The notes beneath the pieces were generated by a model, which made no database searches, was not told where the DNA came from, and saw only the letters and a list, made by a program, of their open reading frames with translations. Positions 1 to 7,676 of a stretch of DNA of 47,106 nt are shown one piece after another. Source of the stretch: a virus; IMG/VR virus record IMGVR_UViG_3300006752_004050, positions 1 through 47,106 of that record; one strand, given 5' to 3'. Both the position numbers and the translations under genes were made by a program. Positions within the stretch are counted from its first letter, which is position 1. Each line of letters begins with the position of its first letter.

Positions 1-1
1 A

Positions 2-808
2 TTGCATTATGATAACCTACTACAACAAGGTGTACACGATGTAATGCACTTCTTAGGCACATCTAAACTAGAGTGGGCTACACTATTAACTGACATACAA
101 CGTGCTATACGTAAGTATTACAACCCTAATATGATGCTTACATTTGATTGTGCAAGTCCTTTCTTAGCAACTGCTAATGGACAAGTATACATTCAAAATG
201 AAACTCCTGATAGAGGCAAATGGACTTATCGAATGGTTCCAAGTGTAGACGATAAGAAGTATGCAACCGACACACGTACTTTTAAAGATGCTGTACTACA
301 AGATGGAATATTTAAAAACTTTGAAGATTCACCCGTAACAGACGGTATGCTTGTAAAAGATGTTTGTGTTTATAAACCAGGTGACCTAAATAAAATAGGC
401 AAAGAAGGAAAAACATCATGGGATAGTTTTTCATATGCTATTCAAATGGGTCACAATGTATGGAGTCATGTAAACGCAGTACAAGAAGCAAACAGACAGT
501 ATGACGCAGGTGTTATACCTAAGATGCTTGTACAAGAGCAGTTTGATAGAATTACATTTAGAGATGTTGTAGAGGAAATATTCTCCGCAGGTTCGAAAGA
601 AGCATCGCTAGAATTAATTGAAAAGTATTCAAAGTTTTGGATGAGTATTCCAGGCACACGAGGTGCTATTGGTAAGAAAACTGTAAATGCTAGTACACAC
701 TTTAACGCACTATTTGATGTAGAAGAAACTGTTATCGAAGAAGATACACTAGACGAAACCAAGTTGGAGGATTTAGAAGATGAGCAACTACACGGAGCAA
801 CACGATAA
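2..808 (+). CDS. TGT/DpdA-like tRNA-guanine transglycosylase family protein, 5' partial
   Basis: The frame is open at the left window edge, so the N-terminus is missing; 268 residues are visible. The stretch FDCASPF...ANGQVY (residues 48-63 of the visible part) resembles the nucleophile segment of tRNA-guanine transglycosylases (FDCVxPTRxARNG), making D49 the candidate nucleophile. A preceding HFLGTS (16-21) sits where TGTs carry their HLMGVG-type strand. The usual C-terminal zinc cysteines are not seen, which fits phage DpdA-type relatives better than a cellular TGT. FolE, QueE and a QueD-like protein are encoded within 7 kb, so a role in placing a 7-deazaguanine base in DNA or tRNA is plausible. 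Family assignment is from motif memory; function is inference. Confidence 0.5.
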   Translation: MHYDNLLQQGVHDVMHFLGTSKLEWATLLTDIQRAIRKYYNPNMMLTFDCASPFLATANGQVYIQNETPDRGKWTYRMVPSVDDKKYATDTRTFKDAVLQDGIFKNFEDSPVTDGMLVKDVCVYKPGDLNKIGKEGKTSWDSFSYAIQMGHNVWSHVNAVQEANRQYDAGVIPKMLVQEQFDRITFRDVVEEIFSAGSKEASLELIEKYSKFWMSIPGTRGAIGKKTVNASTHFNALFDVEETVIEEDTLDETKLEDLEDEQLHGATR

Positions 809-983
809 AATAGCTGTGCATTTACAAGAATTATATAAGAAACATAGATCACTTGACGAAGAGATAAAAATGTTGTATAATAAATTTGAAAGCGAACAAA
901 TACTTAACCGCATGAAAACACAAAAACTTTGGCTTAAAGATGAAATACATCGGCTAGAGACTGAACTTAAACAACTAGGATAA
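780..983 (+). CDS. DUF465/YdcH-like small coiled-coil protein
   Basis: A 67-residue, highly charged helical protein. It has the YdcH/DUF465 layout: a segment of type H-x-x-L-D-x-E-I near residues 22-29, and RMKTQKLWLKDEI at about 44-56, which matches the family's LKxQKLxLKDEI helix. The start lies inside the end of the preceding gene (29-base overlap), which suggests translational coupling. The molecular role of the family is unknown; a coiled-coil hairpin is the only structure visible. Confidence 0.6.
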   Translation: MSNYTEQHDKIAVHLQELYKKHRSLDEEIKMLYNKFESEQILNRMKTQKLWLKDEIHRLETELKQLG

Positions 984-986
984 AAC

Positions 987-1277
987 ATGTTATTAGAATC
1001 ATCATATAAAGAAGGCGATACAATTAGTTTCAAAACTGTAGCTGGCGAAGAAATTGTTGCACGTCTAGTAAAAAAAGACACTACACATATTAAAGTTAAA
1101 AAGCCTATGGCACTTACAATGACTAAAGAAGGATTAGGAATGGTTCCGTTTACGTTTACTGTAAGTCCTGATACTGAATTAGAAGTAAATTTAGCTACCA
1201 TTGTGTTTATTGCAAAAACTGAAACAACTATGGCCAATCAATATATTGAATCAACAACAGGGATTAAACTAAAGTAA
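987..1277 (+). CDS. small beta-rich protein, possibly LSm/Sm-like
   Basis: A 96-residue protein starting three bases after the previous stop and overlapping the next start by one base (TAATG). The N-terminal 55 residues read like five short beta strands (GDTISFKTVAGEEIVARLVK, then IKVKKPM), a pattern reminiscent of LSm/Hfq-type RNA-binding barrels and common in small proteins of T4-like marine phages. No catalytic motif is visible. The LSm suggestion rests only on the strand pattern. Confidence 0.45.
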   Translation: MLLESSYKEGDTISFKTVAGEEIVARLVKKDTTHIKVKKPMALTMTKEGLGMVPFTFTVSPDTELEVNLATIVFIAKTETTMANQYIESTTGIKLK

Positions 1278-1795
1278 TGAAACGAGATTACGAAAGCGGC
1301 GTAAGTGATACTCCTATATTCTTTACAGGTATAGAAGTTGAAAAGACTCCTGCAGTTGGAATGAAAACTTTATTTGTTACAGGCACACAACCTTGTGATA
1401 TTATACAAAAGCATTACGATGAAGAACAGTGTGAACATATCTTCTTTGGTGCTAATCATTCGTTTGAACCACTAAATGAACAAGAATGGACTAGTTGGGA
1501 AAGAATGATCAAAGCATTCTTGACAGCAGGTAAACTTTGCAGTTTAGATATTCCAATTAGTTACGCAGAAGAATTTCTTGAAAGTGGTCTTACAGAATAT
1601 GAAAATTTTATCCCACAACTTCGTGTTCCTTTGCCTTATGCAAAACTGTGGAACTACAACACTATGTTGAAGATTGATGATAAAGACTTTAAGGCAAGCA
1701 ATCCTGGCGTTTGGTGTCATAGTTTGCACGATTTAATGGACCGAGATAAGTTCACAGACTGGTCAAAATATGGATCTGATAAAGTTGTAAAATGA
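1277..1795 (+). CDS. conserved-type phage protein of unknown function
   Basis: A 172-residue soluble protein without a recognisable catalytic motif. An N-terminal alpha/beta-looking part contains TLFVTGTQP (about 31-39) and HIFFGANHSF (about 54-63); the C-terminal part is rich in W, C and D (NPGVWCHSLHDLMDRD). It is coupled on both sides: its ATG overlaps the previous stop and its stop overlaps the next ATG (ATGA). I recall similar proteins in T4-like cyanophages but attach no function. The neighbouring 7-deazaguanine genes suggest a nucleotide or DNA-modification role at most. Confidence 0.5.
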   Translation: MKRDYESGVSDTPIFFTGIEVEKTPAVGMKTLFVTGTQPCDIIQKHYDEEQCEHIFFGANHSFEPLNEQEWTSWERMIKAFLTAGKLCSLDIPISYAEEFLESGLTEYENFIPQLRVPLPYAKLWNYNTMLKIDDKDFKASNPGVWCHSLHDLMDRDKFTDWSKYGSDKVVK

Positions 1796-2412
1796 ATATT
1801 GTAGTTGCTGGATGTAGTTGGAGTGCAGGTTGTCCTGAACAACCTTACTCTTGGGTGGAAGCTCTGTCAGAAATAATGCCACAACATAACTTTTACAACT
1901 ATGCATACCCTGGCAACAGTCTACTTACAAGTTTACATTTATTAGAAATTGCAAAAGAACAGGTAGATGTCGAAAAAGTAATCTTTCAATTAACAACTCC
2001 TACTAGATTAAGTTTTGCATTAGACATTGATCGGTTAGATGTAAACTATTACCAAATTTCGGACAACTATTATAGTATTCCAAAAGAACTAGAAATGGTT
2101 GCTCTTACACCTGGTGCTGTTTTTGACAATATGTCAAGTGATAATGAATTTATTAAATTTGGTAAAATGTACTACAAATACTTTAGTAATGATTATTATA
2201 CTGACATTAATAGCAAAGCATTAATTAACCTTATTCAAACACAATCGCATATACAGTTTTTTCATACTACTCCTAGATACAACTATCCATTTCCAATAAT
2301 AGAAGATATGCTAAACTTTAATGACTATGTTATTGATAATGGTAAGCATTTTAGTGTAGAGGGTGCAAAAAAACAAGCAAAAATAGTGGAAAAATGGTTA
2401 GAAAACAATTGA
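1792..2412 (+). CDS. SGNH/GDSL-like hydrolase-fold protein
   Basis: A 206-residue protein. The N-terminus VVAGCSWSAG (4-13) puts a serine (S9) where SGNH hydrolases carry their block I nucleophile. YAYPGNS (about 38-44) resembles block II, and DNGKHFSVEG (182-191) resembles the C-terminal Asp...His block. SGNH enzymes remove or transfer acyl groups on sugars and lipids. Three relatives sit in the accessory island (37572, 38213, 41270); this copy is apart, in the core. Its stop overlaps the -35 of the promoter for the next gene. Substrate unknown. Confidence 0.6.
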   Translation: MNIVVAGCSWSAGCPEQPYSWVEALSEIMPQHNFYNYAYPGNSLLTSLHLLEIAKEQVDVEKVIFQLTTPTRLSFALDIDRLDVNYYQISDNYYSIPKELEMVALTPGAVFDNMSSDNEFIKFGKMYYKYFSNDYYTDINSKALINLIQTQSHIQFFHTTPRYNYPFPIIEDMLNFNDYVIDNGKHFSVEGAKKQAKIVEKWLENN

Positions 2413-2437
2413 CAACACAACTAAAAGAAGGTATACT
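2409..2437 (+). promoter_or_regulatory. sigma70-type promoter upstream of the QueD-like gene
   Basis: TTGACA at 2409-2414 and TATACT at 2432-2437 with a 17-base spacer, nearly consensus. The expected transcription start is near 2444, the first possible ATG of the next gene. The mRNA would therefore be leaderless, or translation starts at a downstream ATG. Confidence 0.75.
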
Positions 2438-2443
2438 AGTACT

Positions 2444-2938
2444 ATGAATGAAGTTACAATAGAAGATAACAATCCTAAAAACGAACGATATTATGAAGGT
2501 ATGAAGCGTATGATGCGTGAAGAAGATAATAAAATGTCACAAGAAAATACAATGCGTAAAGCAGAACGTAGTATTTGGGTAACCTTTAATAAAGAAGGCG
2601 TGCATATGTACCCTGGCGCAGATACTGATCCTAAACTAGCAACCGGCGATTGGGATGATGTATCATTCTTAGGTATTCCGCATCGTCATATTTTTCACTT
2701 TCGTGTTCGTATTGAAGTATTTCACAATGATCGCGACATTGAATTCATTCAGTTTAAACGCTGGATGCAACGACTCTATGACGTCGAAGGCGTACTAGAG
2801 CTCGACCACAAGAGCTGTGAAATGATTGCAGATGACTTGTACCAAGAAATTTCTACAAAATACCCAGGCCGATTTGTAGAAATCAGCGTAGCTGAAGATA
2901 ATGAAAACGGCTGTTCAATTTACTACCCGAAACCCTAG
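2444..2938 (+). CDS. QueD-like 6-pyruvoyl-tetrahydropterin synthase family protein
   Basis: 164 residues if the first ATG is used. The PTPS-like layout is visible: GVHMYPGA (52-59), a zinc-type His pair in PHRHIFHF (79-86), DRDIEF (97-102), LDHKSCEMIAD (120-130) and a terminal acidic stretch SVAEDNENG (148-156). QueD converts dihydroneopterin triphosphate to 6-carboxy-tetrahydropterin, the step between FolE and QueE, and both are encoded downstream. The promoter -10 ends only six bases before this ATG, so a start at 2534 (MSQENT) or another internal ATG is likely; the first 35 residues are charged and atypical. This is a divergent form of the family. Confidence 0.6.
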   Translation: MNEVTIEDNNPKNERYYEGMKRMMREEDNKMSQENTMRKAERSIWVTFNKEGVHMYPGADTDPKLATGDWDDVSFLGIPHRHIFHFRVRIEVFHNDRDIEFIQFKRWMQRLYDVEGVLELDHKSCEMIADDLYQEISTKYPGRFVEISVAEDNENGCSIYYPKP

Positions 2939-2963
2939 TGCTATTAAAAAGAGAGAAACAAAA

Positions 2964-3176
2964 ATGGCAATCGAATTTAATCGTAATGCGTATACTAAAG
3001 TGTTTAACGACTTGGATAAATTCCGCGACTACTGTCGCTTCGAAGGAAAGGTCTTTAACGAAAAAGACCTTTATAAATCGGATGCTCCTGTGTGGATTGC
3101 ATACAACAAGCATCAAGGATGGCTTCGTGCAAAGGCACGTAATGCTGGTAAGAAGTTTAATAACCGGAGAAACTAA
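2964..3176 (+). CDS. small conserved-type phage protein
   Basis: A 70-residue basic protein. The ATG at 2964 follows a GAGAGAAA purine run 6-8 bases upstream; an upstream in-frame start would lie inside the previous gene and is less likely. FRDYCRFEGKVFNEKDLY (about 20-37) is compact and well conserved in style with small proteins of T4-like marine phages. A C-terminal tail rich in K, R and N may bind nucleic acid. No function is recognised. The stop overlaps the glycosyltransferase start. Confidence 0.55.
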   Translation: MAIEFNRNAYTKVFNDLDKFRDYCRFEGKVFNEKDLYKSDAPVWIAYNKHQGWLRAKARNAGKKFNNRRN

Positions 3177-4234
3177 TGACTATTTACATTGTAGACATTG
3201 AAGCAGTAGACACACGTTATACTAAGCAATGGAAAGACTACCTTCCAAAGCAACTTCGACGAGCTACAAATGATAATGTTGTGGTTATTAGTGGTGGAGA
3301 AGTACCTCAGGCAACAACGCCTGGGGCTTTTCTTAACTTTGCTGGAACAAACAATTATAAGTCACAACAAATGTTAGAAATTAGCAGGTTGTTTGCTAAC
3401 GGTGAAGTTAACGACAATGACTACTTCTTATATACTGATGCTTGGAACCCTACAGTTATTCAATTACGTTATATGGCTGAACTATTAGGTATTGACATTA
3501 ACATTGGTGGTTTATGGCATGCTGGTAGTTATGATCCGCAAGACTTTCTTGGCAGACTAATAGGCGATAAACCTTGGGTACGTCATGCAGAAATGTCAAT
3601 GTTTGAATGTTATGACGATAACTTCTTTGCAAGTGACTTCCATATTGATATGTTCACTGATGTATTTGATGAAGACTATGCAATAGACTATGATAGTATA
3701 AAACGTGTAGGCTGGCCTATGGAGTATCTAAAGAATAGTTTAGATAGCTACAAAGGTATGGAAAAGAAAGATCTTATACTCTTTCCGCATCGTATTGCAC
3801 CAGAGAAGCAAGTTGATATCTTTAGAGATCTTAAAGAGCGTTTACCACAATACGAATTTGTTGTGTGTCAAGAACAAGAATTAACAAAGAATGAATATCA
3901 TAACTTACTAGGCGAGGCTAAACTTGTGTTTAGTGCTAACCTACAAGAAACACTTGGCATTAGTTGGTATGAAGGCGCACTAGTAGATACTATTCCTATG
4001 GTGCCTGACAGACTTAGTTACAGTGAAATGGCACTTCCAGAGTTTAAATATCCAAGTGCATGGACTGAAGACTATGATGCATACTTACATCACAGAGACA
4101 AAGTAGTTGCACAAATTATAAACTATATGGAAAATTATGAAGACCTTCTTGTTAGTTTAGATAAGCAAAGAACAAAATTAAACAAAGACTTTTTTAGCGG
4201 TACAGCACTTTATAAGGCGATTGCAGATGAATGA
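3176..4234 (+). CDS. GT-B type glycosyltransferase
   Basis: A 352-residue protein. The C-terminal half has features of GT-B (GT1/GT4-like) nucleotide-sugar transferases: LFPHRIAPEKQVDIF (about 202-216), the strand YEFVVCQEQ, then KLVFSANLQETLGISWYEG (about 254-272), where the Glu of LGISWYEG corresponds to the family's donor-binding E. In T4-like phages such enzymes may glycosylate modified DNA bases or surface glycans. The position next to the deazaguanine genes favours a DNA or nucleotide role, but this is inference. A terminator-like hairpin lies within the gene at 3305-3334. Confidence 0.65.
   Translation: MTIYIVDIEAVDTRYTKQWKDYLPKQLRRATNDNVVVISGGEVPQATTPGAFLNFAGTNNYKSQQMLEISRLFANGEVNDNDYFLYTDAWNPTVIQLRYMAELLGIDINIGGLWHAGSYDPQDFLGRLIGDKPWVRHAEMSMFECYDDNFFASDFHIDMFTDVFDEDYAIDYDSIKRVGWPMEYLKNSLDSYKGMEKKDLILFPHRIAPEKQVDIFRDLKERLPQYEFVVCQEQELTKNEYHNLLGEAKLVFSANLQETLGISWYEGALVDTIPMVPDRLSYSEMALPEFKYPSAWTEDYDAYLHHRDKVVAQIINYMENYEDLLVSLDKQRTKLNKDFFSGTALYKAIADE
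3305..3334 (+). other. GC-rich terminator-like hairpin inside a coding region
   Basis: CCTCAGGC (3305-3312), loop AACAAC, then GCCTGGGG (3319-3326) form an 8-pair stem with one G-U pair, followed by CTTTTCTT. It stands out in AT-rich sequence and looks like an intrinsic terminator, although it lies near the 5' end of the glycosyltransferase gene. It might attenuate transcription or simply reflect the codons. Confidence 0.4.
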
Positions 4235-4532
4235 TGAAGATAAAACATTTTCTATTACGTTAGACGAAGATTATTTAACTAACACAGGTAGCGATTATAC
4301 ATTCAGTCTTAGCGATATAACAATTGGTAGTACTACCGATACTATTACATTGGATCCCGGTAGTAGTGGAGAATTTTTCAACATTCTAGATAATTTTATT
4401 GATCCAGATCAAGTTGAAGAAATGTGCAAAGAATATCCAGCACTGTCTAAAGTATGGCGTAATTTTAAAAGTGTATATGATATGACACTACAAGATTACA
4501 AAGGTAAAAAAGATGAAGGGGTACTAATCTAA
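4227..4532 (+). CDS. conserved-type phage protein of unknown function
   Basis: A 101-residue acidic protein read from the ATG at 4227, which overlaps the previous stop by eight bases; a TTG six bases earlier is the only other close start. The N-terminal 50 residues are rich in S, T, D and G (disordered or beta). The C-terminal half is helical and ends in a motif IDPDQVEEMCKEYPALSKVW (about 61-80) plus FKSVYDMTLQDYKGK, which I associate with small proteins in T4-like cyanophages. No enzymatic motif is present. The gene is coupled to the next by an ATG overlapping the stop. Confidence 0.5.
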   Translation: MNDEDKTFSITLDEDYLTNTGSDYTFSLSDITIGSTTDTITLDPGSSGEFFNILDNFIDPDQVEEMCKEYPALSKVWRNFKSVYDMTLQDYKGKKDEGVLI

Positions 4533-4741
4533 TGCAACATACAATAAAACAACTAATGGACAAAGTAAGTGCAATGCACACAATCGCCATACAAGCACAT
4601 CGAGAAAAGTATAAAAGAGCGCCTGGCAAGGAATATGACAAACAACTAGTTACTCATTTGGTAGAACAAATACAAGCCTTGGCAGGAGACATATACAATG
4701 ATAAAACACCGCATCCTAAATTAAAAGAGAAAGATAAATGA
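4532..4741 (+). CDS. small helical phage protein
   Basis: A 69-residue charged protein, predicted mostly helical (TIKQLMDKVSAM, VTHLVEQIQALAGDIYND). Its start overlaps the previous stop by one base and its stop TGA overlaps the next ATG (ATGA), so it sits in a tightly coupled set with the phosphoribosyltransferase gene. No family is recognised. Confidence 0.5.
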   Translation: MQHTIKQLMDKVSAMHTIAIQAHREKYKRAPGKEYDKQLVTHLVEQIQALAGDIYNDKTPHPKLKEKDK

Positions 4742-5274
4742 TTAAGAAACATTATTATAGTTGGCAAGACGTAGAACGTATGTGTGTCAGTATTGTTAAT
4801 CAGATGTATGCTGACAATTGGCGTCCTGATTATATTGTAGGTATTACCCGTGGTGGTAATGTACCTGCTACTATTATTTCAAACATGACTGGCATACGTT
4901 GCGAAGCAATTAAAGTAAGTTTACGTGATGATACTAGTGAAAGTGAAAGCAACTGTTGGATGGCTGAAGATGCATATGGTTATGTATCGAACCCTGGGCC
5001 AAGTGCTGGGCCATATCATAAAAATATTCTAGTTGTAGACGACATCAACGATACAGGTGCTACATTTAATTGGATTACACAAGATTGGAGAGCAGGTTGC
5101 TTGCCTGATGATCCTAAATGGGATAATGTGTTTGGCAAAAATGTTCGTTTTGCTACACTAACAGAAAATTTAGCAAGTGACTTTGATAAAGTTAATTATA
5201 CATGTCACGAAGTAAATAAAGCGGATGAGGATGTATGGTTAGTATATCCTTGGGAAAACATAGGAACATATTAG
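4738..5274 (+). CDS. purine-type phosphoribosyltransferase
   Basis: A 178-residue type I PRTase. The PRPP-binding loop NILVVDDINDTGATF (about 96-110) is clear, and IVGITRGGNVPA (33-44) is the first nucleotide-binding loop. These enzymes join a base (hypoxanthine, xanthine, guanine or analogue) to PRPP. Length and loops fit xanthine/hypoxanthine PRTases. In this context it could salvage purines or act on a 7-deazapurine, but the base specificity cannot be read from the sequence. Co-transcribed with its small neighbours. Confidence 0.8.
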   Translation: MIKKHYYSWQDVERMCVSIVNQMYADNWRPDYIVGITRGGNVPATIISNMTGIRCEAIKVSLRDDTSESESNCWMAEDAYGYVSNPGPSAGPYHKNILVVDDINDTGATFNWITQDWRAGCLPDDPKWDNVFGKNVRFATLTENLASDFDKVNYTCHEVNKADEDVWLVYPWENIGTY

Positions 5275-5285
5275 AAAGGAGACTT

Positions 5286-5492
5286 ATGTTGAAACAGCAA
5301 ATGATCGAAGCAGCAAGAAAACATGCCGAAGCAGAGGTTCTATTACACAAAACTAACATTAATGTGTATATGGAAAAGGTTGTAGGCATTGGCGAGCATT
5401 CAGATATTATTGAAACAATTCAAAAAGAATTGGATGCTATGGCTACTGCTAATGACAGACTTGAAATGTTGAACAAATATTTTAATGACTAA
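5286..5492 (+). CDS. small conserved-type phage protein
   Basis: A 68-residue protein; the ATG at 5286 has a good ribosome site (AAGGAGA about 6 bases upstream), so longer versions starting inside the PRTase gene are unlikely. It is largely helical, with a central NVYMEKVVGIGEHSDIIETI (about 24-43) that matches small proteins I recall from T4-like cyanophages. Its end overlaps the next start by eight bases. Function unknown. Confidence 0.6.
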   Translation: MLKQQMIEAARKHAEAEVLLHKTNINVYMEKVVGIGEHSDIIETIQKELDAMATANDRLEMLNKYFND

Positions 5493-5967
5493 AACAGACC
5501 TAGATGCATACATAAATGATTGGGTTAATAAACTTAATGATGCAAATATTTGTCCGTATGCAAAGTCTGTACACGATAACAGCAAATTAAAAGTAATAAA
5601 GTTAGAGCCCCCAGAAGATGTATATGAATTCTGGAGGGCTGTTTCTGAACAAGCAGAACTATATGATGGATCTATTGAAGTTGTTATGGTAGCTATGCCT
5701 ACTAATAAAGACATAATAACAATAGATCAAATGATTGGAGCAACTGATAGTTTAAATGGTTTGTATAATCACAAAGGCAAGGACTTATGGTTCTTAGATG
5801 CGTTTGATGATTATTGGACTATTATGTTGTTACAGAAAATCACAGCACTAGATGATGCTAGTGATATCTTTCAAAAGAAAGAATACTACAAAGACTATCA
5901 TCCTTATAGATATAAAAAATACATAAAAGGAAGAAAGAATTTACGTAATAGGTTGACAAAAACCTAA
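5485..5967 (+). CDS. conserved-type phage protein with an ICPYAKSV motif
   Basis: A 160-residue soluble protein. The N-terminal YINDWVNKLNDANICPYAK (about 9-27) resembles the start of DUF1415-like proteins (W-x5-LNxCPFA), but the rest does not let me confirm that. The C-terminus is very basic (RYKKYIKGRKNLRNRL). A strong hairpin lies inside the gene at 5606-5640, and the promoter for folE begins over its last codons. Function unknown. Confidence 0.5.
   Translation: MTKTDLDAYINDWVNKLNDANICPYAKSVHDNSKLKVIKLEPPEDVYEFWRAVSEQAELYDGSIEVVMVAMPTNKDIITIDQMIGATDSLNGLYNHKGKDLWFLDAFDDYWTIMLLQKITALDDASDIFQKKEYYKDYHPYRYKKYIKGRKNLRNRLTKT
5606..5640 (+). other. GC-rich hairpin inside a coding region
   Basis: AGCCC-CCAGAA (5606-5616) pairs with TTCTGG-A-GGGCT (5629-5640): 11 pairs, a single bulged A at 5635 and a 12-base loop, followed by GTTTCT. 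It is unusually stable for this AT-rich region. It may be a regulatory RNA fold or coincidence of codons. Confidence 0.35.
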
Positions 5968-5981
5968 ATAAAGTATATAAT
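5953..5981 (+). promoter_or_regulatory. consensus sigma70-type promoter for folE-queE
   Basis: TTGACA at 5953-5958 and TATAAT at 5976-5981, exactly consensus with a 17-base spacer. folE starts 44 bases downstream of the -10. The spacer contains CTAAATA (5963-5969), which resembles a cyanophage late-promoter core, so the region might be read at two stages. Confidence 0.85.
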
Positions 5982-6025
5982 ATAACTAATATTGGCAATC
6001 CACTGCCTAAACATCGGAGAAGTAA

Positions 6026-6715
6026 ATGAGTAAAAGTGAAGAAATAAAAGCCCGCCTAGTACAGGCAAAGCAACGCTATTGGGCTGGCGACAACATTAGT
6101 GGCGTGTTGCAAAAAGGTGATAAGGAAGAACTTATCAACGAAGCTACTACAGCATTTGAAAGTGTACTAGACGCACTTATAATTGATAGGTATCAAGATC
6201 CTAACAGTAAAGGTACAGCGCATCGACTTGCTAAAATGTACTACAATGAGATTATGGCAGGACGTTATGATCCTATTCCAACAGCAACAGCATTTCCAAA
6301 CGATTCAACAGAACGTTATGAAGGTATGTTAGTAGTACGTAGTGAACTAAAGAGTATATGTTCGCATCATCACCAGCCAGTAGCAGGTGTTGCATACATT
6401 GGTATTATTGCCGCGGACAAACTAATTGGACTAAGCAAGTACACACGTATTGCACAATGGTGCGCCAGACGTGGAACACTACAAGAAGAACTTGCAAATG
6501 ATATTGCACGTGAGATTCAAGGAGCAACTGATGCAGAACACTTAGGTGTTTACATTCAAGCAACACACGGTTGTTGTGAAAATAGAGGTATTATGGCAAC
6601 TAGTAGTCTTACACAAACAACTGTGCTACGTGGTGCATTTAAAGAAGATGCAGGTACAAAGAAAGAGTTCTTTGATAACATTAAACTACAACAACAGTTT
6701 GCATGCGGAGCGTAA
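6026..6715 (+). CDS. folE: GTP cyclohydrolase I (FolE)
   Basis: A 229-residue enzyme converting GTP to dihydroneopterin triphosphate, the first step of both folate and 7-deazaguanine synthesis. Zinc and active-site motifs are complete: SICSHHHQPVAG (110-121, with C112 and the His cluster), GLSKYTRI (135-142) and HGCCENRG (181-188, with the second Cys ligand). Length matches the family. It has its own consensus promoter and sits one base before queE, so the pair probably feeds preQ0-type base synthesis. Co-occurrence with queE makes a folate-only role unlikely. Confidence 0.95.
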   Translation: MSKSEEIKARLVQAKQRYWAGDNISGVLQKGDKEELINEATTAFESVLDALIIDRYQDPNSKGTAHRLAKMYYNEIMAGRYDPIPTATAFPNDSTERYEGMLVVRSELKSICSHHHQPVAGVAYIGIIAADKLIGLSKYTRIAQWCARRGTLQEELANDIAREIQGATDAEHLGVYIQATHGCCENRGIMATSSLTQTTVLRGAFKEDAGTKKEFFDNIKLQQQFACGA

Positions 6716-6716
6716 T

Positions 6717-7676
6717 ATGATAGAAGCACCAGTATTTGAAAAGGGTTATCCAGACTATGATGCAGTTAACAGAAAGCCAGCAATGAAACTAAGATATTCA
6801 GAAGCATTTTACAGTGTACAAGGTGAAGGAAAGTTTGTAGGAGTACCTAGTGTGTTCTTGCGTACATTTGGTTGTAACTTTCGTTGCATGAACTTTGGCT
6901 TAACAAATGAACCTATGCGTGACGAAAAACAAAAGCAAGGCATTATTCACAATGCAGAAGTACAATCATTACTTGATGCAGGCGTACACGAAACTACAAA
7001 AGAGTTTAACGACTTGCCTATTATACATACAGGTTGTGATACATATGCTAGTATCTATCCTGAGTTTAAGAAGTTTAATAAACAAGCAACTGTAGACGAA
7101 GTAGTTGAACATTTACTTTCACTTACTCCTAACGGTAAGTGGGTACAAGATAACGGTCAAGATGTACACTTGATCATGACAGGTGGTGAACCGTTGTTAG
7201 CGTGGCAACGACTTTACGTAGAGCTGTTTGAACATCCACGTATGCAGGACTTAAAAAATGTTACATTTGAAACAAACACTACACAATCTTTACACGACGA
7301 TCTCTTTGAATATCTCACAAACAATGACAGGATTACAGTCACATGGTCTTGTTCCCCGAAACTTTCAGTTTCTGGAGAACCTTGGGATACTGCTATTAAG
7401 CCTAGTGTGGCTCACGAGTATACTCTTGTTGACGGTAGTGACATCTATCTTAAGTTTGTTGTCGCTACTAATAACGACTTTGAAGAAGTTAAAAGAGCTG
7501 TGGACGCTTACAGAAGTGCCGGGGTGGAATGTCCAGTATATCTTATGCCGTTGGGTGGACGCAGTGAAGAATACTCCCTCAACGTTAAAGACGTGGCTGA
7601 AGCGTGTATGGCAGAAGGATGGAGATTCACCCCAAGACTACACATTTCACTCTTCGGAAATGCGTGGGGCACTTGA
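6717..7676 (+). CDS. queE: 7-carboxy-7-deazaguanine synthase (QueE), radical SAM
   Basis: 319 residues read from the ATG one base after the folE stop; a longer frame back into folE is a shadow. QueE rearranges 6-carboxy-tetrahydropterin to 7-carboxy-7-deazaguanine. Seen here: FYSVQGEGKFVGVPSVF (31-47), the cluster loop GCNFRC (52-57) and TGGEP (155-159). The third cluster cysteine of the usual CX3CX2C is replaced (MNF), and the next candidate is C107 in TGCDTYAS, giving CX3CX49C with a 49-residue insert. CDTYA matches the CDT-x-YA that follows the third Cys in cellular QueE, so the insert is probably real. I recall this arrangement in other marine phage QueE proteins. Confidence 0.88.
   Translation: MIEAPVFEKGYPDYDAVNRKPAMKLRYSEAFYSVQGEGKFVGVPSVFLRTFGCNFRCMNFGLTNEPMRDEKQKQGIIHNAEVQSLLDAGVHETTKEFNDLPIIHTGCDTYASIYPEFKKFNKQATVDEVVEHLLSLTPNGKWVQDNGQDVHLIMTGGEPLLAWQRLYVELFEHPRMQDLKNVTFETNTTQSLHDDLFEYLTNNDRITVTWSCSPKLSVSGEPWDTAIKPSVAHEYTLVDGSDIYLKFVVATNNDFEEVKRAVDAYRSAGVECPVYLMPLGGRSEEYSLNVKDVAEACMAEGWRFTPRLHISLFGNAWGT

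Noticed and set aside
788-1237. A 149-codon frame on the - strand opposite two small genes
   Set aside because: It lies opposite well-supported + strand genes, is low-complexity (Ser/Cys-rich) and has no ribosome site; typical antisense shadow of AT-rich coding sequence.
4987-5012. Repeat of TGGGCC in the phosphoribosyltransferase gene
   Set aside because: Only a 6-base direct repeat reflecting the Pro-Gly-Pro-Ser-Ala-Gly-Pro codons; no stem or regulatory layout.
6546-6716. N-terminal extension of queE into folE
   Set aside because: The 57 extra residues are a shadow of folE, and the ATG at 6717 begins just after the folE stop in the usual coupled manner.
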